The translations under genes and the position numbers were made by a program. A stretch of DNA of 64,000 nucleotides from Streptomyces sp. NBC_00224 (GTDB lineage: Bacteria > Actinomycetota > Actinomycetes > Streptomycetales > Streptomycetaceae), in the NCBI RefSeq assembly GCF_041435195.1, contig NZ_CP108106.1:1364001-1428000 (forward strand). Direction: 5' to 3'. Within the stretch, counting starts at the first letter, position 1. Each line of letters opens with the position of its first letter. This document shows, piece after piece, positions 33,321-40,675 of the stretch. The notes under the pieces were generated by a model. The model saw only the letters and a list, made by a program, of their open reading frames with translations. It was not told the DNA's origin and made no database searches.

Positions 33321-34121
33321 ATGTGGCGACCTGATGGCTGGGACGTACGGGTACGCATCGGTGTACTCACCCCGCACGCCGATGTGGGCCCCGAGTCGGA
33401 GTTCCGCGCGATGGCTCCGCCCGACGTGGGCGTGCACGCCGCCCGGGTGCCGTTCGGAGCCATGCGCCGGGGCGGAGCCATGGATTCCACGATCCCGCTC
33501 GCCCCCGTGCGGGCCTTCGCCGAGCCTCCGTACGTCGACGAGGCCGCCGCGCAGCTCGCCGCCGCGCCCGTGGCGGCCCTCGCCTACGCGTTCACCAGCT
33601 CCGCGTACGTCATCGGCGCGGACGAGGAGGCGGCGATGCTCACCCGCCTCTCCGCCCGCGCCCACGGCCTCCCGGTGGTCGCCACCTGCGCCTCGACGGT
33701 GGAGGCCCTGCACGCCGTGGGCGCCACCCGGATCTGCCTGGTCGATCCGCCGTGGTTCGACACCGCGCTCAACGACCTCGGCCGGGCCTACTACGAGGCC
33801 GCCGGATTCGACGTACGGTTCTCCGCCCCCTGCGACCTCCCCAGCGGGCAGGCCCTCATCCGGCCGGGCGAGCTGCACGACTGGGCGGCCGGCCACGTCC
33901 CCGAGGAGGCGGAGGCCGTCGTCGTGGGAGGCAACGGCTTCCGGGCCGTGGGGATGGTGGAGAACCTCGAAGCAACCCTCGGGCGGCCCGTACTGACCGC
34001 CAATCAGGTCCTGCTGTGGGCGGTGCTGCGCGCCGCCCGGAGCGACACCGCCGCGATCACGGGGTACGGCCGGCTGTTCACGCCGGCCGCCCCGCCCCCG
34101 GCCGGGGGCGGGGCGCCGTGA
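33321..34121 (+). CDS. Asp/Glu racemase-fold protein, maleate isomerase/arylmalonate decarboxylase-like
   Basis: 266 residues from ATG 33321. RIGVLTPHADVGPESEFRAM, ALAYAFTSSAYVIG, VVATCASTVEALHAVGATRICLV and GRPVLTANQVLLWAVLRAA follow the maleate cis-trans isomerase/AMDase pattern. Normally two cysteines act in catalysis, in a first CTS-like and a second CTN-like loop. Here the first position is Phe91 (AFTS) and the second falls in VVGGNGF (Gly204), so both seem to be lost. Cys is present at 123, 139 and 171, but not at these sites. The protein may bind rather than convert its ligand, or use other chemistry. It is divergent from the CreE-like gene. Confidence 0.72.
   Translation: MWRPDGWDVRVRIGVLTPHADVGPESEFRAMAPPDVGVHAARVPFGAMRRGGAMDSTIPLAPVRAFAEPPYVDEAAAQLAAAPVAALAYAFTSSAYVIGADEEAAMLTRLSARAHGLPVVATCASTVEALHAVGATRICLVDPPWFDTALNDLGRAYYEAAGFDVRFSAPCDLPSGQALIRPGELHDWAAGHVPEEAEAVVVGGNGFRAVGMVENLEATLGRPVLTANQVLLWAVLRAARSDTAAITGYGRLFTPAAPPPAGGGAP
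34088..34115. terminator. Perfect GC palindrome at the end of the racemase-like gene
   Basis: Fourteen-base arms (34088-34101 with 34102-34115) meet without a spacer, within the last codons (APPPAGGGA) of the gene. It would form a hairpin in RNA and may terminate transcription between the convergent genes. Confidence 0.5.
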
Positions 34122-34154
34122 CACCGGGGCCGCACCGCCCCTACCGCTCCCGCA

Positions 34155-35129
34155 TCACTCGGCCACCCGCAGGACGATCTTGCCCCGGGTGCGGCCCGAG
34201 GCCTGCCGGCGGTGGGCCTCGGCGGCCTGCTCCAGCGGCAGCACCGCCGCCACCTCGACCTTGATCGCGCCGGCGTCGATCAGACCGGCCAGGGTGGTCA
34301 GGGCCGTACCGTCCGGCTCCACCAGGAACGGCCTGGCCCGCACGTCGGCCGCGGCGGCCTTCGCGGCGAGCTCGTCCGACACACCGGAGGGGACGGCGAC
34401 GAGCAGGCCTCCCGGGCGCAGCACGGCGAGGGAGCGCGTGCTGGTGCTGTCGATCTCGTCACCCACGAGGTCGACGACCACGTCGACGCCGGACAGCTCC
34501 TTCTCGAAGCGGGTGGCGGTGTAGTCGACGACCTCGTCGGCGCCGAGCTCCCGCAGCCAGGCGTGCTTGCCCGCGCTGGCGGTGGCGATGACGTGGGCCC
34601 CGAGGTGCTTGGCGATCCGGACGGCGAAGTGACCGACGCCACCCGCGGCGGCGTGGACGAGCACGCGCTGCCCCGGGCGCACATCGGCGGTGTCCACCAG
34701 GATCTGCCAGGCGGTGAGCGCGGCGAGCGGGACGGCCGCGGCCTCGTCGTGGTTCAGGGACGCGGGCTTGCGGGCGAACTGCCGGGCGGGAGCGGTGACG
34801 TACTCGGCGTAGCCGCCGGCGGCGCGGGGGAACCACGGCATGCCGTACACCTCGTCCCCCACCTCCAGGGTGTGCACGCCGAAGCCGAGCTCCTCGACCA
34901 CTCCGGCGACGTCCCACCCGAGGACGAACGGCGGCTCCCCGAGGACGCCCGCCATCCCGTGGCCCTCCCGCGTCTTCACGTCGACCGGGTTGACCCCGGC
35001 GGAGACGACCCGCACCAGGACCTCCGTCGGCAGCGGGACGGGGCGCGGCGCCTCGGTGACCCGGAGGACCTCGGGGCCGCCGAAGGCGGACTGGGTGACG
35101 GCGCGCATCGTGGGGGTGGTGTGAGACAT
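34155..35129 (-). CDS. NADP-dependent quinone oxidoreductase-type MDR protein
   Basis: 324 residues from ATG 35129 (GGAGTCACCC upstream). Medium-chain dehydrogenase/reductase without structural zinc: MRAVTQSAFGGPEVLRVTEAP, VSAGVNPVDVKTREG, LGWDVAGVVEELG, and the nucleotide site VLVHAAAGGVGHFAVRIAKHLGAHVIATAS (AxxGxxG). Such quinone oxidoreductases reduce quinones or enones with NADPH and protect from thiol stress. It is divergent from an HxlR-type regulator, the arrangement of the QorR/qor2 system of Corynebacterium. Confidence 0.85.
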   Translation of the reverse strand: MSHTTPTMRAVTQSAFGGPEVLRVTEAPRPVPLPTEVLVRVVSAGVNPVDVKTREGHGMAGVLGEPPFVLGWDVAGVVEELGFGVHTLEVGDEVYGMPWFPRAAGGYAEYVTAPARQFARKPASLNHDEAAAVPLAALTAWQILVDTADVRPGQRVLVHAAAGGVGHFAVRIAKHLGAHVIATASAGKHAWLRELGADEVVDYTATRFEKELSGVDVVVDLVGDEIDSTSTRSLAVLRPGGLLVAVPSGVSDELAAKAAAADVRARPFLVEPDGTALTTLAGLIDAGAIKVEVAAVLPLEQAAEAHRRQASGRTRGKIVLRVAE

Positions 35130-35221
35130 GGGTGACTCCTCGAATGCGGGGCGGCTGCGCCCGCGCGGTGAACGATGCGGCCAAGCTATGGGAGGGGTAG
35201 TAGTAACCTGCAAGGGCACCT

Positions 35222-35238
35222 ACTATCTTTTGGATAGT
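35222..35238. promoter_or_regulatory. Candidate HxlR (QorR-like) operator
   Basis: ACTATC TTTTG GATAGT, a 6-5-6 palindrome in the 159-base divergent gap. A related TAGTAGTAACC element lies about 25 bases to the left. It is AT-rich against its surroundings. Confidence 0.6.
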
Positions 35239-35288
35239 GTCCACTCGACCGCGCTCCCCCGCGCGGAGGAATCGCCGAGGAACCGCCC

Positions 35289-35654
35289 ATGAGCAGGAAC
35301 TGCACCACCGGCAGTCACGACAAGCACGACGTCTACGCGGCCCTGTGCCCCTGCCGGAACCTGCTGGAACTCCTGGCCAACAAGTGGAGCGCGCTGGCCA
35401 TAGGGGCCATGGAGGACGGTCCCGTACGGTTCGGGGCGATGCAGCGCGTGCTCCAGGGCGTCAGCCCCAAGGTCCTCACCCAGACCCTGCGCCGCCTGGA
35501 GGAGGCGGGGCTGGTCTCCCGCACGGTCTACCCCGCCGTGCCCCCGCACGTCGAGTACGCCCTCACCGAGCTCGGCCACAGCGCCGCCGAGCCGCTGGCG
35601 CACATGCGCGACTGGGCGGAGCGGAACGTGGATCTGCTCTACTCCGGGCAGTGA
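35289..35654 (+). CDS. HxlR-family (DUF24) redox-type regulator
   Basis: 121 residues. The winged helix covers LCPCRNLLELLANKWSALAIGAMEDGPVRFGAMQRVLQGVSPKVLTQTLRRLEEAGLVSRTVYP. A Cys just before the first DNA-binding helix, here CPC, is the thiol switch in YodB and QorR. It probably represses the divergent quinone oxidoreductase and releases on thiol-reactive stress. GAGGAATCG upstream of ATG 35289 supplies the ribosome-binding site. Confidence 0.87.
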   Translation: MSRNCTTGSHDKHDVYAALCPCRNLLELLANKWSALAIGAMEDGPVRFGAMQRVLQGVSPKVLTQTLRRLEEAGLVSRTVYPAVPPHVEYALTELGHSAAEPLAHMRDWAERNVDLLYSGQ

Positions 35655-35854
35655 ACCAGAGGTGACTCGTGTAGGGATCACTCGGCTGGTACAACCCTGA
35701 CGTTTGGTCCTGTCGTTTCAGGTCGAAGAGGGACAGGAAACACGTCACCCGGGCCCGGAGGGGGCCCTTCCGGTGCGGCCGTGGTGTCAGAGTCCGAGTG
35801 CGGCGCCCGGACCGGGCGCCCATGGATGAACTACCTGACCCAAGGAGTTTTCTC

Positions 35855-36319
35855 GTGGGGAAGAGAGTCACCACACTTCTGGCCACCGCCACCCTCGCCA
35901 CCATGGCCCTCGTCGGGCAGGCGAGCGCGACACCGTCGCACCACACCCCGTCGCCCACCACCGCCAAGTCGGCGGCGGCGCGCGTGGCTTCGAACCAGAC
36001 GCGGTATGCGCCGTTCACCCTCAACCACAACCAGTCGGTGAGCTCGAACACGGCTCGGCTGATCATGCAGTCCGACGGCAACCTCGTCATCTACGACGAG
36101 TTCAACCGGGCCCGCTGGGCCTCGAACACCGTCGGCCGGGGCTGGACCGCCCGCTTGCAGACGGACGGCAACTTCGTCGTCTACACCCGCTCCAACCGCC
36201 CGGTGTGGGCCTCCAACACCGACGGCCACCCGGGCTCGCGCCTCGTCGTCCAGGACGACGGCAACGTAGTCGTCTACGACGGCAGCCGGGCCGTATGGGC
36301 GTCGGGCACCAACCACTGA
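35855..36319 (+). CDS. Secreted bulb-type (GNA-like) lectin
   Basis: 154 residues from GTG 35855, preceded by AAGGAG. The signal peptide ends GQASA|TPSHH. Three mannose-binding repeats of the type QxDxNxVxY are visible: QSDGNLVIY, QTDGNFVVY, QDDGNVVVY, each followed by a W-A-S-x-T turn. It makes a beta-prism lectin that binds mannose-type sugars outside the cell. It is a single gene. Confidence 0.9.
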   Translation: MGKRVTTLLATATLATMALVGQASATPSHHTPSPTTAKSAAARVASNQTRYAPFTLNHNQSVSSNTARLIMQSDGNLVIYDEFNRARWASNTVGRGWTARLQTDGNFVVYTRSNRPVWASNTDGHPGSRLVVQDDGNVVVYDGSRAVWASGTNH

Positions 36320-36409
36320 CGACCCGTCGCGGCAACCACTGATCACCTGCATCCGGCAGGCCGGGCACGCGCGGGCCCGGCCTCGCCGGCGTACGTTCCC
36401 TGACGTCCG

Positions 36410-36793
36410 CTACCGGCCCGTGTACTGCTCGCGGGCATCCGTGACCTCGGTCAGATGCGCCCGGGACCACTCGCACGTGGCATTGAGGGGATCGATCAAC
36501 GAGCGTCCGAGCGCGGTGAGTTCGTACTCGACACGGGGCGGGTTCTCGTCGTACGCGGTACGGGTGAGGAAGCCGTCCCGCTCCATCGCGCGCAGGGTCT
36601 CGGTCAGCACCTTCGCGGTGATCCAGTGCAGTGGCACCCGCAGTTCGGAGAACCTGCGCGGGCCGTCCTCCAGACAGCGCAGGACCACACCGGTCCACTT
36701 GTCGCCGACGCGGAAGGGCACCAGACCGCCCGCGCAGTCGGGGCGGTCGAAGAGGTCGGCGGGCAGGGGTGCGGAGGTGGGGCGGTCGCTCAT
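36410..36793 (-). CDS. HxlR-family regulator
   Basis: 127 residues from ATG 36793. The winged helix is VGDKWTGVVLRCLEDGPRRFSELRVPLHWITAKVLTETLRAMERDGFLTRTAYDENPPRVEYELTALGRSLI. A single Cys (DCAGG) precedes it, as in redox-sensing members. It is divergent from an NAD(P)-binding oxidoreductase, forming a second HxlR/oxidoreductase pair within 3 kb. Confidence 0.86.
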   Translation of the reverse strand: MSDRPTSAPLPADLFDRPDCAGGLVPFRVGDKWTGVVLRCLEDGPRRFSELRVPLHWITAKVLTETLRAMERDGFLTRTAYDENPPRVEYELTALGRSLIDPLNATCEWSRAHLTEVTDAREQYTGR

Positions 36794-36811
36794 GGGGCCG
36801 ACGCTAGCCCA

Positions 36812-36826
36812 GTACCTTTGCGGTAA
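36812..36826. promoter_or_regulatory. Candidate HxlR operator
   Basis: GTACC TTTGC GGTAA, an imperfect 5-5-5 inverted repeat in the 62-base divergent gap between the regulator and the oxidoreductase. Confidence 0.45.
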
Positions 36827-36855
36827 CCAGGGGTGCCCGTCCTAACGTTCCCGTC

Positions 36856-37566
36856 ATGACCTCGACGAACGCGAATTCCGCGCCCTCCGTGAACCCCGCC
36901 CGCTCCACCGAATCCGCCGACTCCCCCAAGCGCATCGCCGTTTTCGGCGCGGGAGGGCGGGTGGGCCGGGCCGTGGTGGCCGAGGCGGTGGCACGCGGCC
37001 ACTTGGTGACGGCCGTCGTGCGCGACCCCGCGAAGTATCCCGGCCTCGGCTCCGACGCCGTGACCGTCGTACGCGGCGACGCCACCGACGCCGCCTCGGT
37101 GGCCGCCGCGGCGGTCGGCCACGACGCGGCCGTGAACGCCTCGGTGCGGCTCGACGTGCCCTCCGAGGAGTACTTCGTCTCCGCCGCCGAGGCCATGACC
37201 GGCGGCCTCGCGGCGGCCGGGGTGGGCCGGCTCGTGGTGCTGGGCATCGCCACGACGCTGGAGACGGCGCCGGGTGTACGGATCATGGACGCGCCGGAGT
37301 TCCCCGAGCAGTACCGGGTGTTCTCGCAGGGGCACGTTGCCGAGTTCGCGACGCTGAGCGCGGCGGGGCCCCAGCTCGACTGGCTGATGGTGGTGCCGCC
37401 CCTCGACCTGGACGCCGAGGGCCCGCGCACCGGCCGGTACCGCACGGCGGTCGGCACGGTCCTCGACGGCCCGGGGCACATCTCGCACCCCGACCTGGCG
37501 CTCGCCGTGCTGGACGAGATCGACGCGCCGGGGCACACCCGGGTGCAGCTGGCCGTGGCGGACTGA
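36856..37566 (+). CDS. NAD(P)-binding (atypical SDR) oxidoreductase
   Basis: 236 residues. A Ser/Asn-rich start of about 24 residues leads to KRIAVFGAGGRVGRAVVAEAVARGHLVTAVVRDPAKYPGL, the GxxGxxG Rossmann site of NmrA/YwnB-type atypical SDRs. VTVVRGDATDAASVAAAA and DWLMVVPPLDLDAEGPRTGRYR follow. Such proteins are often redox sensors or reductases controlled by HxlR regulators, as here. Confidence 0.85.
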   Translation: MTSTNANSAPSVNPARSTESADSPKRIAVFGAGGRVGRAVVAEAVARGHLVTAVVRDPAKYPGLGSDAVTVVRGDATDAASVAAAAVGHDAAVNASVRLDVPSEEYFVSAAEAMTGGLAAAGVGRLVVLGIATTLETAPGVRIMDAPEFPEQYRVFSQGHVAEFATLSAAGPQLDWLMVVPPLDLDAEGPRTGRYRTAVGTVLDGPGHISHPDLALAVLDEIDAPGHTRVQLAVAD

Positions 37567-37612
37567 GGGAACTCCCTTGCCGTGATCGTCGTGGGGCGGT
37601 GAGGGTGGCGTC

Positions 37613-37735
37613 GTGCCTGCGTTCGAGCCCTCACCTCGGGACATCGCCAACGGCGTCCGCTTCGGCGACCACGGCGGCTTCCTCGGGCAGCCCGAGGAGT
37701 TCGCCGAGGTGGTACGGAGGGTGCTCAAGGGCTGA
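37613..37735 (+). pseudogene. Possible C-terminal remnant of an enzyme gene
   Basis: A 40-residue frame from GTG 37613 (VPAFEPSPRDIANGVRFGDH, then GGFLGQPEEFAEVVRRVLKG). The last part resembles the final helix of alpha/beta hydrolases (PxxFAExVRxFL). No upstream coding part continues it. It is probably a leftover of a deleted gene, though chance cannot be excluded. Confidence 0.3.
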
Positions 37736-37763
37736 TCCCCCGCGGGCGAGCGCGGGCGTCGCC

Positions 37764-38300
37764 TCACAGCCCGTCCGTCCACTCCTCCGCACACTCCCCC
37801 ATCCACTCCTCCGCCCACTCCACCGCGTAGTACTTCAGCCGCTCGTCCTGCGCGACAAGGCTCATGCCCGCCGCGGTCATCACCCGCTGGGAAGCGATGT
37901 TGTCGTGGGACGTGTCGCCCTTGACGCGGGTGATGCCCTCGGCACGGGCGAACAGCAGCAGGGCGCGCAGGGCTTCGGTGGCGTATCCGTTTCCCTGGAC
38001 CGCCGGCACCAGGCCGTAGCCGATGGTGACGGTGCCGTCGAGGTCGGGAGCGCCGTGGAAGCCGAGGCCGCCGATGGCGCGGCCGTCCTCGCGGCGACGG
38101 ATCTCGTACGTCCCGAACGGCTGCGGGTCTCCGGCGCTCTCGCAGGTCTCAAGGTAGCGCCGGGCCCCCGCGGTGTCGGCTTCGGTGGGGTATCCGGGCG
38201 CCCAGCGCGCGTTCCCGCCCGGCTCGTCCGAAGTCAGCGCCACGGCTTCCTCGACGCTCATCGGGTGGAGTACGAGCCGTGCTGTCACGAGGCATTCCAT
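37764..38300 (-). CDS. GNAT family N-acetyltransferase (RimJ/RimL type)
   Basis: 178 residues from ATG 38300. TARLVLHPMSVEEAVALTS, then IGGLGFHGAPDLDGTVTIGYGLVPAVQGNGYATEALRALLLFA contains the acetyl-CoA loop QGNGYA, followed by HDNIASQRVMTAAGMSLV. This is the branch that acetylates ribosomal protein N-termini or small molecules. The tail is acidic with three similar Glu-Glu-Trp segments (EWAEEWMGECAEEWTDGL), an oddity. Confidence 0.85.
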   Translation of the reverse strand: MECLVTARLVLHPMSVEEAVALTSDEPGGNARWAPGYPTEADTAGARRYLETCESAGDPQPFGTYEIRRREDGRAIGGLGFHGAPDLDGTVTIGYGLVPAVQGNGYATEALRALLLFARAEGITRVKGDTSHDNIASQRVMTAAGMSLVAQDERLKYYAVEWAEEWMGECAEEWTDGL

Positions 38301-38392
38301 ACCCGGTGGGATATCACCAGGTATGGCGCGCCGCAAGCGAATTGTCCAACGGGTGTGGCCTGATGTGACCCCTGCCGGGAACTCCTTGCACG

Positions 38393-39334
38393 CTACGGGA
38401 GTTCGCCGTGGGCGGTGGGTGCGCCCGCAAACCAGATGGCTTCGCTGCGGCCGGTCCGGTCCGGGTCGTCGAGCGTGGCGCGGATTCCGGGCAGCACCTT
38501 CTCGCCGAGGATCTGCTGGAGTTGCGACTCGATCAGGTCCACACCGGTCACGTCGGTCACCATGTTCCGGATTTCGTCGCCGCCGGTGCGCAGACGCGTC
38601 TCGATGACGCGCGGCCCGTGCTCGGTGAGGATGACCTCGGTGTGGGTGGGCCCGAACTCGACGCCCAGGGCGTCCAGCGTGGCGATGACGTGCCGGGTGA
38701 CGGCCTCTGTCCGCTCGGGCTCCAGCGGAGCGGGCACCACTCGGCCCGGCTCGACCGGGCCGACGGCGTCGGAGTGCTTGCGGGTGACGGCGACGACCAC
38801 GTGCTCGCCCCGCTCCGAGAAGGCCTCCACGCCGTACTGGGCGCCCACGAGGAACTCCTCTACGGTGGCCCGCGGGTCGGGTCCCGTACCGCCGGCGCGT
38901 TCCAGTGCCGACTCCGCCTCGGCGGGCCCGGCGACGACGGCGCAGGCCGTGGCCTCGACACCGGCCCCCGCGAGCCGCTGCCTCATCGCGTACTTGTTCA
39001 TGACGAGTTCGACGATCTCGGGGGTGTGCGTGTCGAGCCCGAGGACCTCGGCGACGAGGGCCGCCTGCGGGCGGCAGTCGTCGTAGAAGGAACCGATCCG
39101 GGTCACCGGCTCGACGGCGTCGATGGCCCGGGCCATCGCGATCCACTCCTCGTCGGAGGCGTCGGGGCTCAGGACGACGATCCGGCCGTGCTCCTCGGTG
39201 TCGTCCGTCTTCGCGAGGTGTTCGGGCCAGCACATGACGGACGTGGTGACCTTCCGTCCGGCCGTCTCGCCGAACGCGCGCATGCGGGCCGGTATGTCGT
39301 ACCCGACGCCGAACACCAACACGTGTTCCGTCAC
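38393..39334 (-). CDS. ATP-grasp family protein, probably internally deleted
   Basis: 313 residues from GTG 39334 (an ATG at 39376 is also in frame). The N-terminal pre-ATP-grasp domain (EHVLVFGVGYDIPARMRAFG) and VMNKYAMRQRLAGAGVEATACAVV are normal. The chain then goes from AVVAGPAEAESALERAGGTG straight to PDPRATVEEFLVGAQYGVEAFS and VIETRLRTGGDEIRNMV. In carnosine-synthase-like ATP-grasp ligases a segment of about 40-50 residues with the Lys and Gly-rich loop clamping ATP (P-V-V-V-K-P...G-S-x-G-V) lies between. It is missing here, so the enzyme may be inactive. It is divergent from the carbamoyltransferase-like gene. Confidence 0.75.
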   Translation of the reverse strand: MTEHVLVFGVGYDIPARMRAFGETAGRKVTTSVMCWPEHLAKTDDTEEHGRIVVLSPDASDEEWIAMARAIDAVEPVTRIGSFYDDCRPQAALVAEVLGLDTHTPEIVELVMNKYAMRQRLAGAGVEATACAVVAGPAEAESALERAGGTGPDPRATVEEFLVGAQYGVEAFSERGEHVVVAVTRKHSDAVGPVEPGRVVPAPLEPERTEAVTRHVIATLDALGVEFGPTHTEVILTEHGPRVIETRLRTGGDEIRNMVTDVTGVDLIESQLQQILGEKVLPGIRATLDDPDRTGRSEAIWFAGAPTAHGELP

Positions 39335-39468
39335 GGCAACCCCTCTCCTCGGTGATCTTTTCCGTAGCGATATCAACTGTCAAGGTCTGTACGCCACTTC
39401 ACGCAGGGCGTGAGAGCCTTGGTGCCGGTCCTGGCGCGTCGAAGGGTTCGAAGCGAGGAGAGTGCACG

Positions 39469-40452
39469 TTGAGTACCGAAGCCGGCCGCGAACCACGTCC
39501 GAGTGCGACGGACGGGACCGGCACCGGTGCCGTACGGCATCTGATTTCCACGAACGACCTGACCGACGCCGACCTCAGAGCCCTCGTCGAGCGGGGCGCG
39601 GAGTTCTCGAACGGATCGGTCCGCTCCGGTGAGCAGCTGACCGACCTGGTCGTCGGCATCCTCTTCCTCAAGACCTCCACACGGACCCGTACGTCGTTCT
39701 CCGCCGCCGCCCTGCGGCTCGGCGCGAAGATCATCTCCTTTGGGCCCGACGACCTCCAGACCAACACCGGCGAGACGCTGGAGGACACCGCCGAGGTCCT
39801 GTCGCGGATGCTCGACATCCTGGTGGTGCGCTCCGCCGGAGACCCGGCCGACCTGCGCACCTTCGCCGCGCAGCCGCGCATGGCCGTGGTCAACGCGATG
39901 ACCGCCGACGAGCACCCCACCCAGGCGATCGCCGACCTGACCACGATCCTGTGCCGCTTCGGCCGGATCGAGGACCTGCGGATCTGCTACATCGGCGAGG
40001 GCAACAACACGGCGGCCGCGCTGGCGCTGACGCTGAGCCGCTTCAAGGGCGTCCACCTGGAGCTGCGGACGCCCCCCGGCTACGGTCTGGATCCCACCAC
40101 CCTCAAGCGCGCGGCCGCCAACGCCGCCGCCTGCGGGGCGAGCGTGGTGGAGCTGCACTCCATGGACAGCCGCCCGCAGGGCTTCGACGTCATCTACACG
40201 ACGCGCTGGCAGACGACCGGCACCAGCAAGCCGGACCCCGACTGGCGCCGGATCTTCGCGCCCTTCCAGGTCACCACCGCCCTGTGGGACAGCAGCCCGG
40301 ACGCCGTGTTCCTGCACGACCTCCCGGCGCACCGCGGCGAGGACGTCACGGCCGAGGTCCTCGACGGGCCGCACAGCCTCGCCTTCGATCAGGCGGAGAA
40401 CAAGATGTACGCGGCGATGGCCGTTCTGGAGTGGTGCGCCGGACGGCGCTGA
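39469..40452 (+). CDS. Ornithine carbamoyltransferase-like enzyme, atypical
   Basis: 327 residues from TTG 39469, with GAGGAG about 9 bases upstream. The carbamoyl-phosphate loop STRTRTS (70-76) and HPTQ (149-152) are intact, so it should still bind carbamoyl phosphate. The amino-acid side is changed: the HCLP motif of ornithine transcarbamylase is HDLP (283-286), and the ornithine loop DxxxSMG is replaced by TRWQTTG (245-251). A different acceptor is thus likely. With an SbnB-like enzyme downstream, 2,3-diaminopropionate or another short diamino acid is a candidate (inference). Confidence 0.82.
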   Translation: MSTEAGREPRPSATDGTGTGAVRHLISTNDLTDADLRALVERGAEFSNGSVRSGEQLTDLVVGILFLKTSTRTRTSFSAAALRLGAKIISFGPDDLQTNTGETLEDTAEVLSRMLDILVVRSAGDPADLRTFAAQPRMAVVNAMTADEHPTQAIADLTTILCRFGRIEDLRICYIGEGNNTAAALALTLSRFKGVHLELRTPPGYGLDPTTLKRAAANAAACGASVVELHSMDSRPQGFDVIYTTRWQTTGTSKPDPDWRRIFAPFQVTTALWDSSPDAVFLHDLPAHRGEDVTAEVLDGPHSLAFDQAENKMYAAMAVLEWCAGRR

Positions 40453-40510
40453 CCGACTCCCTTTTCCACAGCGCGCTTCCAGGGATCCCGCCGGGAATTC
40501 GCGGCTCGGC

Positions 40511-40561
40511 GGCATTCCCTCCCTTGGCATTCCGTCCTTCGGCATTCCCTCCTTCGGCATG
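40511..40561 (+). repeat. 15-bp tandem repeat between carbamoyltransferase-like and SbnB-like genes
   Basis: Three copies of GGCATTCCnTCCnTn (40511-40525, 40526-40540, 40541-40555) and a start of a fourth (GGCATG). It lies in the 223-base gap of an otherwise tight two-gene unit. Confidence 0.75.
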
Positions 40562-40675
40562 CCCGCGCACATTTCAGCGACCTGGCCGCGCTCGGACGAA
40601 TCACGACCATGTGACACACCCGGCGCCCCCAGCCCCAGTCCACCGCAGTCGCACTCTCGGAACAGGAGACACCCC

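Noticed and set aside
32979..34124. Extension of the FAD enzyme frame upstream to 34124 (over 1000 residues)
   Set aside because: The added part is antisense to the racemase-like gene, low in complexity, and lacks family similarity; ATG 32978 begins directly before the dinucleotide-binding motif.
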